Source of the DNA: Paramecium sonneborni
Taxonomy: Eukaryota > Ciliophora > Oligohymenophorea > Peniculida > Parameciidae
Reading direction: 5' to 3'
NCBI GenBank assembly: GCA_905182985.1
Contig: CAJJDN010000121.1
Span: 242,172-306,171, forward strand
DNA: 64,000 nt
The notes beneath the pieces are model-generated. The model had not been told where the DNA came from. It did not search any database and worked only from the letters and a program-made list of their open reading frames with translations. Shown in pieces: positions 1-11,941 of this stretch (its first letter is position 1; the number at the start of each line of letters is the position of its first letter). The translations under genes were made by a program, and so were the position numbers.

Positions 1-622
1 TTTTAAATAGTAATCAGCTAAGTTCTATTCCAATAAATAGACAAGAACTATAAACTTTCATTCTAGAAGGCTTCAACACAATTTATATTATTGAAAAAAA
101 TAAGTTTAATTGTTCTTGTAAATTAACAATGTTTTATAAAGGAATAATAAATCTTTAAACGAAACAAAATAAATTTAATTATTATGAAAATAAAGATCTA
201 TACAATAAAATCTAACCATGAAAAATGAATGTGAGAGTTTAGTTCATATTTAAATGATAGGTTAATCATCAAAATTAAAGGCTAGATATGTAAAGATTAT
301 CAAAATTTGAAGATATTTTAGAAATAAGATAAGTTAGAAGTTAAGAGTTTGAAGAGATGATCATCAGATTTAAAATTTAAATGAAAATGAATAATTATTC
401 ATGTTAACAAGAATATATATATGGAGCATATGGCAAATTCAATTATTGGTATTTGCTTTATAAATGCACTGAAACTAATAATTAGATCTATGAGTAACGA
501 TTATGTGTTTATTTATTTAATAAAAATGGGGTAATAATTTTTTTAATGAAAAAAATGAAACAGTTAAATTTATGTGTAGAATAATAATAATTTATATTAA
601 TTTAAATTAAATTTCTTTTATA
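1..622. other. Unresolved region upstream of ARL2
   Basis: No gene could be modelled. Frame 1 is open from the window edge to a TGA at 226-228 and could be the tail of a gene starting outside the window. A second plus-strand frame is open from 258 to a TGA at 633-635. It has a protein-like stretch rich in aromatic residues (YGAYGKFNYWYLLYKC) around 420-465, but it overlaps the ARL2 start codon and has no convincing start. One or both may be remnants of a real 3' gene end. Confidence 0.3.
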
Positions 623-1207
623 ATGGGACTTTTGAAAATAATCAAAAAAACAAAGGAGAGAGAGAAAGAGATGAGATTGTTAATTTTGGGATTAGATAAT
701 GCTGGAAAGACCACAATCCTGAAAAAATTTAATGGTGAAGACATATCCCAGATATCTCCTACATTGGGTTTCAATATTAAAACTCTTAGTTATAATGGGT
801 ACAAATTAAATTGTTGGGGTAAGGAATTAAGATGAAAATAATCTTTAGATGTTGGTGGTTAATAGACAATAAGATCATATTGGAAGAATTATTTTGAATA
901 AACAGATGGGTTGATATGGGTAGTAGATTCTACTGATAAAGCTCGTTTAGATGATTGCAAAAAGGAATTATAAAATTTATTAAAGTAGGAAAAATTGATA
1001 GGGGCAACACTTTTGATATTTTGCAATAAACAAGATGTTCCAAAATCACTAAGCCTGTAATAAATTAGAGAGTATTTGGAATTGGATTTAATCCAGACAA
1101 GACATTGGGGAATAATAGCATGTTCAGCAGTAACAGGAGATGGATTACTTGAAGGGATTGATTGGATAGTAACAGACATATCAAGTAGGATTTTTATGAT
1201 GAGTTGA
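623..1207 (+). CDS. ARL2: ARL2, ADP-ribosylation factor-like small GTPase
   Basis: One intron (819-848, 30 nt) is spliced in phase 1, giving 184 residues, the usual ARL2 length. The start MGLLKIIKK matches the conserved ARL2 amino terminus, which keeps Gly2 although ARL2 is not normally myristoylated. P-loop GLDNAGKT, switch 1 [11 protein letters not shown], switch 2 WDVGGQ, NKQD and CSAVTG guanine motifs, and the carboxy-terminal DISSRIF signature are all present. The intron falls immediately before the DVGG codons. By family knowledge ARL2 regulates tubulin folding cofactors and UNC119/PDE6D-type cargo carriers, fitting a heavily ciliated cell. ARL3 is the nearest alternative, but the amino terminus and tail favour ARL2. 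Confidence 0.95.
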
Positions 1208-1220
1208 TAAAATAATAATT

Positions 1221-2062
1221 ATGATTATTGTATTGCTATTATTACTTATTGATGTAAATGCTGATTGGTATCACAGCACCTTGGCTTTTACATTGGCAGC
1301 AAACAATTATCAATAGCATTTGGGAAAGGAGAAGCATGTAAGTAATTAACGAAACAGGTTGTTTTAGATTTCTTTACTCCTTGGTGTATCTATTGTTAAC
1401 ATATGGCAGGAGAATTCAATTAAGTATTTGAACACTACTAAGAAACAAGGCCAGATATTCTGATAGCTAAAATGAATTGCGATGAATAGTAAAACCAACA
1501 TATTTGTCATCATTTTGGAGTTCATTCATTTCCTACAATTTTATATTTCCCACCTGGATAGGATAGACCAACATCTTAATTTTAAAATCATAGAAGATAT
1601 GATTTCTTTGTTTAATGGATTGATTCATTGGCTTAGATGTCTGAAGAGACAAAATAAGAAATATAATAATAGAAATTAGAGAAAATGTTAAAGGAATAAG
1701 AAGAATAAGAATTACGTTTAAAAGAAATGATGGAATTGGAAAGATAGAAACAAATTGAATAAGAGGAGCATTAAAAATAAAAAGAAGAAGAGATAAGGAT
1801 TTCATAATCAATATAATAATAAATTACAGAAGCAAATACTTATATTGATACAATTAAAGGAATGGAAAAGGAAATCTATAATTTACAATAACAAACAGCT
1901 GAATTGAATAGTAAATTGGTTTAAATTAAGAAGCTGCCAAAGGTTAATATAAATCATGCTTTGGTGTTTGCAATTATAGGGTTCTTTTTTGGAATCACCA
2001 TGACTTCTTGTGTATGCTTATATCAAAAAACAAGTCATGTAAATACAGAAAAAGGGATTTGA
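1221..2062 (+). CDS. Thioredoxin-domain (PDI-like) membrane protein
   Basis: One 20-nt intron (1338-1357) gives 273 residues. A hydrophobic leader MIIVLLLLLIDVNA looks like a signal peptide. It is followed by a single thioredoxin fold with the redox motif PWCIYC and a downstream cis-proline in HSFPTILYF. A long Gln/Glu/Lys-rich coiled coil follows (about residues 130-220), then one carboxy-terminal membrane segment (ALVFAIIGFFFGITM) and a short tail. The inferred placement is an ER type I protein with a lumenal oxidoreductase domain, like single-domain PDI or TMX proteins. It has no KDEL-like tail. It lies 13 bp after ARL2 on the same strand. Confidence 0.85.
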
Positions 2063-2190
2063 TATTATATCATTATCTATTAAAATAATTAGCATCTCAC
2101 ATTTTTTAATTAGAATAAATTTATTATTTAAATAATAATATATATTATTTATTTATTTGTAAATATTTGTTGATTAAAACATATAATTTT

Positions 2191-3272
2191 TCATTATATC
2201 AAAATGGTCATTAAAATAACCATAAAAAGTGTTTATGCAAAAGATGCTTAACCTTCTGGTAATTCAGTAACACCTGCGGTTATGGCAGTCTAATTATAAT
2301 TCCTCAATATAAATTACTCCTTTGAAAATCTTTCTACCATTTAAATGTTAAATGGGCCTATTATTGTGTTTAATAGGGAAAAGAGTTGAATCACCCAAGA
2401 AATCTTAGAATTGTTTTAATTAGGCAGGTGAAATAGGTAACGGTTATTAGAAAACTACCCAATTAACAGTTTATGAACATGGAAGTGTGGTTAAACTTCC
2501 ATTATAATGATAATAGGTAACATCAGACATTTTGGAGAAGAAATCACTATTTTAAATATTAAAAGGTTACTTTAAATCAAAGGAATCAACTTCTCCAGTA
2601 ACGTTTGAATCAAACCATGGTTTGAATGCATCATAATCTGCTGCACTAGTGGACTAAGAAAACATTAAGCCAAAAACAGTTAGTTTATTTTTAACTTTAT
2701 TACAGTCTTATTCATCATCTTGGATAGCCTAGGATAGTTAAAACAGCTTACTTGATGAACAAAATGAATTTCTAAATCAAAATATTTTCCATCAATGGTA
2801 TGCTCTGATGGTGTATGAATATGAAATTATTTGGCATAGTAACGGTAAACCGAACCAGAAGCATCAGTTACTTCAATTTCTGAGTATTCTCCTTCATATT
2901 CTTTGGTATATGGTTCTAAAATTATGTAATCAAATATTACTGTTTGCTTCTTCATATCCAGTCCCAACATCTTTACTTTTGTAGTTAATTTTAGGTTAAA
3001 TAGCTTCTGAAGTTGTTCCACTTGTAACAATATCAATGGGTGATTAGTAGCTACCTCCACAAGTAACAACAAGATCTAATTTAATCATATATCGTTATAC
3101 CTGCCCAATTATCAGCGTTAGCATAACTCCATCCAGTAGCTCCAAAATCCGCTGCAGAAACACCATCTGCATAAATTGCATCAGGAAGAGAACAGTAATC
3201 TCTAGTTTATTCAGTAGCAGTTGATTCGGCTGAAATCAACTTAGACAACATAGCATATAATACAAATATCAT
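2191..3272 (-). CDS. Secreted alpha-type carbonic anhydrase
   Basis: Four introns (3076-3100, 2916-2940, 2729-2751, 2290-2317) leave 326 residues in phase. The alpha-carbonic anhydrase core is clear: GWSYANADNWA, YQSPIDIV, the zinc ligands in QFHIHTPSEH and LEIHFVH, and the late LTTLPCSQTVNWVVF and NNRPIQHLNGRKIF blocks. A hydrophobic amino terminus (MIFVLYAMLSKLISA) suggests secretion. A carboxy-terminal hydrophobic run (TLFMVILMTILIQ) after the catalytic domain could be a GPI-attachment signal or membrane anchor, so the enzyme probably acts at the cell surface on CO2/bicarbonate. The usual Trp after the third histidine region is replaced. Stop is TGA at 2191-2193. Confidence 0.92.
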
Positions 3273-4330
3273 TATTTAAATAAATAAATTTAGTGTGAAT
3301 CAATCATCCTTATTTTCTTATTTTATATTAATTAAACATTATGATGTTAATATTATAATATATTAATATCTATTGTTATTATCACTTTAGTGATAATTCT
3401 GCTCTCTTTTATTTAAAATATAATTTTCTTTAGTCATATTACACCTTAATGACTTACACTCCCAAATTTGTTTATCAAAAAGAGCAAATCTCAATTAATA
3501 ATTACTGCAACCAAATTGATATATTCAAGGTCACGTTATATTATAAGTATTGTTTTTGTTTTCTTTGTCAGTAACAGCATCGATATACATTAAACTTTAT
3601 CTTCTGTTAAAAAATCAAAATCGAAAATAAAAATATACTCTTTTAAAGTAAATACACTTAGTTTCTATTTAGATATAATAAGCTCAATATTTTTGCCTCT
3701 TTCAAAGATAATTGAAATAATTTAAATGAGTTAGAGTAGGACATTATTTCTAAATAAGTTTTCAGTAGGGTCTTGTTAACTCTGGTTTTTAATTTTCATT
3801 GATCTATTTAAATAAATATGTAAATGCATCTTATTTACATTTTACTTCTTCAAATATCTTTTCAAACCCGATAGAAGCATTTGGATTATTTAAATCAACA
3901 AATAGTTTATGGCATAATTTAAAGCAATTGAACATGAGATTCTATTGGATAATTCCAGTATTTTTGAAGTTTGATATGTGACCAAGCTATTGAATTTAAA
4001 AACTCGAGCATACATCTGTTTAAAATCTGAAAATTAAACCATAAATATCAAGAATTAATTAAAATTGTATTATATGTAAATGATATATTTTCAGAGATTT
4101 TGAGATTATTCTCTGATTCTACAGTCAATATTCTGATATTTAAGACAATACTTCTTTCTCATTATGATTTTCATATTAAGTTTTACAAAACTTTGTTAAT
4201 ATACCATCAAGATTTTTTTTTCTGTGATGAATTTTTATACATCTTATTTCGATATATTCCTCATTAGCCAATAAATCCTCCTCCAAACATTATGCTTTTA
4301 TTTCTCTTAAAAATTCAACAGATGAATCTT
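3273..4330. other. Gene-poor stretch with a short protein-like open frame
   Basis: No intact gene was found. A minus-strand frame is open between TGAs from 4047 to 3762 and reads protein-like in its second half (LNNPNASIGFEKIFEEVK), but it has no convincing start, splice sites or recognised domain. It may be a decayed exon. The rest is AT-rich and closed in all frames. Over 1 kb without a gene is unusual for this otherwise tightly packed sequence. Confidence 0.4.
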
Positions 4331-5526
4331 ATCTTACTTTAATTGATCAAAATCTCATGCTATAACTATTTACAAAACTTTTAAACAATTAAATGATAAT
4401 TATTAAACCCCATTATTATTTATATTTATATACATCGAATTTACTATTCATGAATTACCTTTCAATATTGTACCTTATTAAAATTTACATTAATAATATA
4501 GCAAAATTGAAAATCCTTTTTATTAAATCGAAAATAAGAATTATGATAATAAATATGGATTAAGAAAAATAAAAATTTTTAATTTCAATTATGGTAATTT
4601 AAAATTTTAATAAACAATGAAAACAAGAATAGAATACCAAAAGTAAATACATGCCTTGAAATGAAATTATGGAAATTCAATTCAAATGTTTACACTGACC
4701 CAATTTAAGTTATCAATTTCCCAATATCAAATTCAAGGAATTTAAAGAAATAATGGGAGATATTACACATTTATCATTCCTGGAAAACAATTAAAAACAT
4801 GATTAGTAGAAACATTAAATTCTAATAATTTTATAAAAAAAGGATATAATGCAAATTGCTTATTATCTTGTTAATTCAGATTAATTATAGTAACTTCAGC
4901 CTATAGCAACAATATTAAATTTTCCCTAAAAATTATTTTATTTAATTATTCTAAATTTGCATGTGTTTCCACACAGGCTTGGCTATCACATTCCGATTTA
5001 CTTCTTCTAATTCATTACAAACAATAGCTCTAAGAACTTTGTTTTTAATTTTCTAAGTATCATCATCATATATATGATTTAATTTCTTAACAACAACAAT
5101 TGTGATTATTACCTTTTAGGCACCTAAAATGCATCAAAAATTAAGATCTTCTTATAAAAGCAATTCAAAGATCAAATGTACTTATTTCCCAAACCATTCT
5201 ATTTGCAACAGAATATGATATTCAGTTAAACTCAAAATTAACTAAAAATATGAACATTTTAAAATTCTATATCCATTGGGTTTTAATCTTCATTTATAAA
5301 ATATCTCCTTCCACTTTTTATTTTTCAACCTCTTTGACTTCACAATAGATTCCTTGTTGTATATATTTTTTCAAAATAGCCTGAATGTAATTTGTCTAAT
5401 AAAGATGTACCTTTTAATCTTCCTTCTGATTGGCCTAAAATATATTATTTAAAGAAAATCTTAATTTTCTCTTCTATCGATAGGAGGTTAATATAAAATT
5501 GTTTCAACCAAAGTTAATCCTTAATA
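4331..5526. repeat. Perfect 1196-bp direct repeat, copy 1
   Basis: Every line compared by eye matches 5528-6723, starting at atcttactttaattgatc and ending at gttaatccttaata. The two copies have exactly the same length and are separated only by the single N at 5527. The content is the decayed 3' part of the GTPase pseudogene on the minus strand. This looks like the end of one contig overlapping the start of the next without being merged. Confidence 0.9.
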
Positions 5527-5527
5527 N
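5527..5527. other. Assembly gap (single N)
   Basis: The only ambiguous base noticed in the window sits exactly between the two 1196-bp copies, the expected mark of a scaffold join. Confidence 0.95.
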
Positions 5528-6723
5528 ATCTTACTTTAATTGATCAAAATCTCATGCTATAACTATTTACAAAACTTTTAAACAATTAAATGATAATTAT
5601 TAAACCCCATTATTATTTATATTTATATACATCGAATTTACTATTCATGAATTACCTTTCAATATTGTACCTTATTAAAATTTACATTAATAATATAGCA
5701 AAATTGAAAATCCTTTTTATTAAATCGAAAATAAGAATTATGATAATAAATATGGATTAAGAAAAATAAAAATTTTTAATTTCAATTATGGTAATTTAAA
5801 ATTTTAATAAACAATGAAAACAAGAATAGAATACCAAAAGTAAATACATGCCTTGAAATGAAATTATGGAAATTCAATTCAAATGTTTACACTGACCCAA
5901 TTTAAGTTATCAATTTCCCAATATCAAATTCAAGGAATTTAAAGAAATAATGGGAGATATTACACATTTATCATTCCTGGAAAACAATTAAAAACATGAT
6001 TAGTAGAAACATTAAATTCTAATAATTTTATAAAAAAAGGATATAATGCAAATTGCTTATTATCTTGTTAATTCAGATTAATTATAGTAACTTCAGCCTA
6101 TAGCAACAATATTAAATTTTCCCTAAAAATTATTTTATTTAATTATTCTAAATTTGCATGTGTTTCCACACAGGCTTGGCTATCACATTCCGATTTACTT
6201 CTTCTAATTCATTACAAACAATAGCTCTAAGAACTTTGTTTTTAATTTTCTAAGTATCATCATCATATATATGATTTAATTTCTTAACAACAACAATTGT
6301 GATTATTACCTTTTAGGCACCTAAAATGCATCAAAAATTAAGATCTTCTTATAAAAGCAATTCAAAGATCAAATGTACTTATTTCCCAAACCATTCTATT
6401 TGCAACAGAATATGATATTCAGTTAAACTCAAAATTAACTAAAAATATGAACATTTTAAAATTCTATATCCATTGGGTTTTAATCTTCATTTATAAAATA
6501 TCTCCTTCCACTTTTTATTTTTCAACCTCTTTGACTTCACAATAGATTCCTTGTTGTATATATTTTTTCAAAATAGCCTGAATGTAATTTGTCTAATAAA
6601 GATGTACCTTTTAATCTTCCTTCTGATTGGCCTAAAATATATTATTTAAAGAAAATCTTAATTTTCTCTTCTATCGATAGGAGGTTAATATAAAATTGTT
6701 TCAACCAAAGTTAATCCTTAATA
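5528..6723. repeat. Perfect 1196-bp direct repeat, copy 2
   Basis: This is the second copy of 4331-5526. It is continuous on its right side with the 5' half of the GTPase pseudogene. If the repeat is an overlap artefact, the true sequence carries only one of the two copies and this scaffold is 1197 bp too long here. Confidence 0.9.
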
Positions 6724-7400
6724 CCATAAGTTGTTGTGTTTGTTTTTTATATTCTAACTTTGAAATGCAGATATTTATACAAATTTGATTTATTATTTAT
6801 TATAACCTAATTTAGTAGCAGAAGTTTAAATGTATTTTTTAACTTCCTAATATTATTTTTGATCCCAATTAATTTAATCCATTTTTTTTAATGCAACTAT
6901 AATTTATTTAATAAGTATAGCATTTATAAATTATAATTTTTCTTTTAACATACCACTTTATATGGTATTTGCAAATATATTTTTTGTAGTATCTATTTCT
7001 AAGATGGCATAATCAGCTTATGCTGCTCCTGTTATTAAATGAGGTCTAAAATTGGTATTTCCAAGAGAACCTTATAGATTTTATTGTCTTTTTAAAATCA
7101 AAATTGATGTATATGCTATATCTAACACCTTTTTCTTTTTCTCTTTAAGCATATGCAAGTGCAGATAAATCTTTACCTTAATTCTTAGCTTTCTTTTGAT
7201 TTTTTCTTATTTCTTTTTATTTAAATATTTAAAGAAGCTTTTCTGCCAAAGTGCTTTTTCCTGGATCCACATGAAGTAAAATAACAATGTTAGAGGAAGG
7301 ATTGGTTTGAATAAAAGTTTTATATTTTGTTTTAATGCTAGGATTATTTTGATGTTTGATTGATCTTATTACTTAAATATTTAGATGCTGTATCATTATG
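5528..7400 (-). pseudogene. Decayed HBS1/eEF1A-like translational GTPase
   Basis: Reading leftward from about 7400 and changing frame several times, the order of translational-GTPase blocks is preserved. A degraded P-loop LHVDPGKST lies near 7265-7290. YAQREKEKGVR stands in the switch 1 zone, LITGAAQADYAILEID near 7000-7045, and KKMDQINWDQ (from NKMD) near 6860-6890. A WYQGLTLVETILYQPPIDR-type domain 2 entry lies near 6680-6725. The KMDQxNW and WYxGxxLxE blocks resemble HBS1, eRF3 and eEF1A; HBS1 is the best guess. Multiple frameshifts, in-frame TGAs and loss of the DAPGH motif make a functional product implausible. The 3' end is lost in the repeated segment and is also present in 4331-5526. 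Confidence 0.75.
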
Positions 7401-7603
7401 TCTAACAGTTTTATATAATGCATGAATAATGTATTTACAAGTACAATAAAGTTAAATTATCTCCTAAAGATAATTGATGAGTTTCAATATTAAACTTTAA
7501 AATAGATAATATTAAATTATTAATCTGCTCAATAATGAGCATTTCTTATCATATAATAGACTTTTTAGTGTCTTGACATAAATATTTATTTATTTTAATA
7601 GAA

Positions 7604-9056
7604 TCAAACAGATTGTTCAATTTCGCCTTATTCAAAATAATTTGTTTCTTCTGTATTTTCAGTTATTGTTTCAACTTCTGATTCTGTTGTAGTTTCAACT
7701 GTTTCTTCTTCAGTAGTAGTCTCAACAACACTCTCTCCAGTTTCTACTTCTTGTTCAGTAGATTCAGCTTCTTCACTTCCTACTTCCTCTGATTCACTTC
7801 CTGTTTCAAAATCATCTGATTGAGGTTCTTCTTCAACAACTGGAACTTCTACTGGTGTAGCAACTCCATTTACTAAATCATCTACATATTATTAGAAAGT
7901 GTTCTCTTTATCACCATACAAATCAGTCAATGATCTAATTAAAATTTCATTTATATTATACCTTTTATCAAAATCAACTGTCTTATCAAAAACTCCATCC
8001 TCAACAAAATCATCTATTCTTATTTTATAAGTTTCTCCAATCTTATTAAATGCATTCTAATATTCAACGACCAATTAAGCAACTAAATCTTTTTATTCTA
8101 AGAAACGTGCTTATCTTGATTCATTATGAATTATTTATTCACTTACATGATTTCTGAATTCTTTTGTTTCTTCAATCTTTGCATTTATACCGCTTTCACA
8201 AGCATCCAATTCCTTTTATCTTTCTTTTACTGTCTCTTCTGGAGATTCTCCCCAAGCTTCATTTAATTTTTAAACTTCATTCTCATACCATGCTATCTCT
8301 TATTTAAGTTAATGTAAATAATCAGCTATTCTTGATGTTGATAAAATCTATTATTATTTTATTAATATTATTATTTACTTCATCAGTCTAACTTGTATTG
8401 ATCTTTGCCTTGATTGATTCCTCAATCTAATCAAGTAATTAAAGTAATTCTTATCTCACTGGAGTAATTGCTCTTGATTTACTTACTGCTTAAAGTGAAT
8501 TTAATAATTCATTATCATCTACCTCTTTACTTAAAGTCTCTAACATGACTGAAAAGTTTGAAATCTCAGCAAATGAACCATAATTCTAAATTGCTCTTCT
8601 TAAGAATTCAATCAAATTCATAATATATTTGCTAGATTTTATGAAATTCAACCAATTCTTGCTTTGTTAACAACGAAGCTCTTCAAGTACTTCAATTCTA
8701 CGATTATCTTTTACTATTTCATTTCTAAAGTATGCTGTGTCATCTCCATGCAATTCTATTTATTATTTCAACAAGGCCAAGTCGTCTGACATCACCATAC
8801 AAGTGTTTTAAAGATCATAAAGTTATTGCTCTTTTGAAGCCACTTGCTCTTTTAATTATTGTTATTCAACTTCATTTTCTTGAATCACTTGTTCATATTA
8901 CTATTCTGTTGTAGCTAAAAGTTGTTCCAATAGATCAACACCATCATCTATTACATTTTCTGTCCTTGCCTACAATTCCAACAATAGTTTAGGCGATGTA
9001 ATGCTTGTACTTAATGCCAAGCCTACCATTATTGCAAATACGACTAACTATTTCAT
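7604..9056 (-). CDS. Secreted coiled-coil protein with acidic Thr/Glu tail
   Basis: One 31-nt intron (8348-8378) gives 473 residues. A signal peptide is evident (MKQLVVFAIMVGLALS). The body (about residues 25-390) is almost entirely helical heptad sequence rich in Gln, Glu and Leu, with very few cysteines. The last 90 residues are an acidic, repetitive Thr/Glu/Ser segment (TTTEEETVETTTESEVE). Signal peptide plus coiled coils fits the ciliate trichocyst-matrix or secretory-granule protein class, but no family signature was recognised, so this is inference. The gene at 55123-56058 has a similar plan (leader MKYLLIFLAF and coiled coils). The start is the only ATG upstream of the leader. Confidence 0.8.
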
Positions 9057-9376
9057 CTAAAATTAATTAATGAGTATCCGTTTTAACCATTCTCATAAAT
9101 ATTTTATTATTCAACATATAAATATATTTACAAACTAACTAAAAATATCAATACACCTTCTTAATTATATAATTAATCTCTCCTATATTATTTATATTTA
9201 TTTTTATAATCAATCAAAATATCCCTACATCCTCTTCTTATATTATTATTTTATCTAATTAATTAATTATTTCTATTCTCTATTTATTTTTTTACTATTT
9301 ATACTCTTTAAGATTATCAATCTCCTTTATTCATTAAAATTTTCTTAGAAAAATTATAACAATCTTAATTATAATA
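9057..9376. other. Intergenic, nothing recognised
   Basis: A 320-bp AT-rich spacer between two minus-strand genes with no open frame of note. It should hold the promoter of the gene ending at 9377 only in its 3' flank, because both neighbours are transcribed leftward. Confidence 0.6.
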
Positions 9377-10226
9377 TCATTCTTGAATGATTTCATCATT
9401 CAAAGACTTGCTTTCCAATTTTTTCAGACTAGACTTAGCCTCTTGAATTTCTTAATTCACTTTCTCAATTTCATTTTTGAATTACTTGATTTAATTCTCT
9501 TGCTATAGAAACTATTATCAAATTCAAAACCTTCAATAAATCATCAACTAGATGATTAATTTTTTTTGCATGTTCATGTGTTTTGTATACTATTTCTACA
9601 ATATCAAATATTTTCACAAGTACATGTTAAACTTCTTCAGGCTTACTGTTTTATTCTATAATTGTTTTCCTTAAATTTAACAAATATTTTGTTTTCTCTC
9701 CTTCAAGTGCTGTTATATGAATTACACTTTAATATCCCAAACGATTACGAAGATCTTGACCATTATTCTTTTCAAGAACTTATTTCTAAATAAATCGATG
9801 TAAATTTTATTACTTTAAACTCTGGCCAATTATACATCTCAGGATTCTCCTTATATAATATAAGTAGAAACCATCGAAATAGACTATGGATAGGGTTATT
9901 ATTATCTTTAACTGAAATCTTCAACTTTACTATTTAATAAACATTATTATTGTACATAAGTCTTATATCTTTAAAGCATCCGCTACACCTCTTCTAATAT
10001 GGGTTTATACCTTAATATTCTATTTTTCATCTTCAATTTCTTGCTTAATTTGAAATTCAGGATTTTCAAGTGTCAACTGTTTTCTCTTTTTACGTCCCAA
10101 TTCAAGACTCTTATTTAAATCCTCTTTCAAACTATTTGAATCAAGATTTTCAATTGATTGAGTGAACCCTGAAGAATAAGTTTCTGTTTGAGCTCTCTAT
10201 TCTGAATAATTGATTGGAACATTCAT
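9377..10226 (-). CDS. Unknown protein with carboxy-terminal coiled coil
   Basis: Three introns are needed: a first of 17 or 20 nt (both in phase), then two of 28 nt. The last starts GTTT rather than the usual GTA. They leave about 257 residues. The first 90 residues are polar with a basic patch (LGRKKRKQL). The middle (NPIHSLFRWFLLILYKENPEMYNWPEF) looks globular, and the last 60 residues are a coiled coil ending in SLNDEIIQE. No family was recognised. Without the last intron the frame ends at a TGA about 60 codons early and loses the coiled coil, which is why the splice was chosen. Confidence 0.65.
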
Positions 10227-11277
10227 TTCTAAAAATAATTTTTATTAAATCAGAAAATATATACAGTTAACCCTAAAAATGATTACATCTTTGATATAAC
10301 TATAATTTCTGATACTGGAAAATATTGATAATTATTTTGAACTAAAGATATATAACACATAGTAATCGAGGGAGTATTTTAAATTCATTGTACTTTCAAA
10401 TATACTTATAATTATATTTATGAATATAGAATAATTGGGGGATATAAAAATTTATATGTTTATAAATATTTCATTCTTGATGATTTTGGTGTATTTTAAA
10501 AAAATACTATAAGATTGTCAAATTCTGCTCTATTATAATTTATCTTGAGCAAAATTTATAAAGAAGTAAAATAAAAAAAATTAGTGGACCAAATATAAAA
10601 AAAATATTATTATGGAAAAGTGTCATGATAAAATCAATACTTACTCATCAAAATTATCTCAAAGAAAAATGTTTCTATAGTCTTTTGGTGATTTAAGAAA
10701 TAATTTTAAATTGTTATTATTGAAAATAAAATTCATAACTTTTAAGAATAAAACCTGATTCGATGATGATTAAGATAATAAGAATATTTATAATCTCATA
10801 ATATTAAATTAAAAAAAATAAATATCCATAATTGAATTTTAATTTTAAATATTTTAAGCTTATTTATGGGAATCTGTATTTATGTCAAAAATATTTTAGT
10901 CAAGGGAATTTATGAATTTATGGAAATAAATATATGTTATTGTGCTGCCTAATAAGGATAATTTTAAAGCAGTATAAAAATAAGAGCAATTAAACCTTGA
11001 AAATTGGAAATAGTTAAAGATATAAAAATGATTAAGACTTAGAAATTTTAAGAATTATAAAATAGTTTCGATAAATGTAGATTATTTTTATAATAAATAA
11101 TAGTCATAATAAATTAAATCTATGAGATAAGAAGAAGGAAAGTAGGTAGAAAATATATAACGCAATGCAAAGAAATATAAATATAAACTTTGGATATTTT
11201 ATTTAAATAATAATAATAATAGTTTTGTTTCAAAAAAGGATGATTATTATTATCATTATGTAATTATATCATGCATC
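10227..11277. other. 1-kb gene-poor stretch with a possible serpin-like relic
   Basis: No intact gene. On the plus strand around 10916-11031 one short frame reads YVIVLPNKDNFKAVQK followed by LNLENWKQLK, which resembles the serpin block near the (V/I)LPxK...LT.E.L..W region. It ends at a TGA, and the flanking frames are broken. The rest is AT-rich and closed. It is most likely a relic or chance similarity. Confidence 0.3.
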
Positions 11278-11802
11278 TCAGTATTCTTCTTCTCCTTAAG
11301 CATATGATTGTTGATGTTTTGAGAATCTCTTCAAGATATATGAAATAAAGGCGAGACCTAAAATGAAGAAGATGATTCCGTTGACCTGAAATATTGATAT
11401 TGATTTGATACAAGCATAAATACTTCTAAAAAGAAGTAAAGCACAGGAGCCTCAGTTGAACAATCATTTTAAGATGAATAGAGTTTGTATCCATAAATTA
11501 ATAAAAAGGCTATATAAATAGCAAAACAGATATCTAAGAAATTGAAGAACAAATTTATTGCAGGATTTTTGTACCTATTTAAATTGAATTATCAACCTAG
11601 GTATTAAAGTAATTAATATATAAGTTCCCCAAATAATTAGACCATAGAAAACCAAATGTATAAATAAGGCTAGATTTTGATTACATCTCTGATCAATAAA
11701 TTAGGTTTCTATAATTCCAGATGCACTAAGGAAGATGAGGGTATAAAAGAAGTGAGCCCCTTCACTTGCTTTTAATTGTTTTTTAGCTTCAATTTCTTAC
11801 AT
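11278..11802 (-). CDS. Small four-pass membrane protein, unknown
   Basis: Two introns (11575-11596, 22 nt; 11386-11411, 26 nt) leave 158 residues. Four hydrophobic segments are visible: HFFYTLIFLSASGII, LALFIHLVFYGLIIWG, ICFAIYIAFLLIYGY and a last one made of FFLEVFMLV joined across the second intron to GIIFFILGLAFISYIL. The tail is short and hydrophilic, ending in GEEEY. A methionine further upstream (11835) would add a dozen hydrophobic residues; the nearer ATG was preferred because MQEIEAKKQLK makes a normal cytosolic start. No family was recognised. Confidence 0.75.
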
Positions 11803-11941
11803 ATATAATAAATAAATTTAATAAAAGAAAGTCATTAAACTTGTTTATTATTTTTTATAAAAATTGAATATGTTTTGAATAGACATCTAATAAATGAATA
11901 AATATTATTAATATATCTATGAAAAAGATGGATCTAACAAA

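Noticed and set aside
4331..6723. Transposon or long terminal repeats
   Set aside because: No transposase or reverse-transcriptase motifs, no terminal inverted repeats and no target duplication; the central N and exact identity point to an assembly join.
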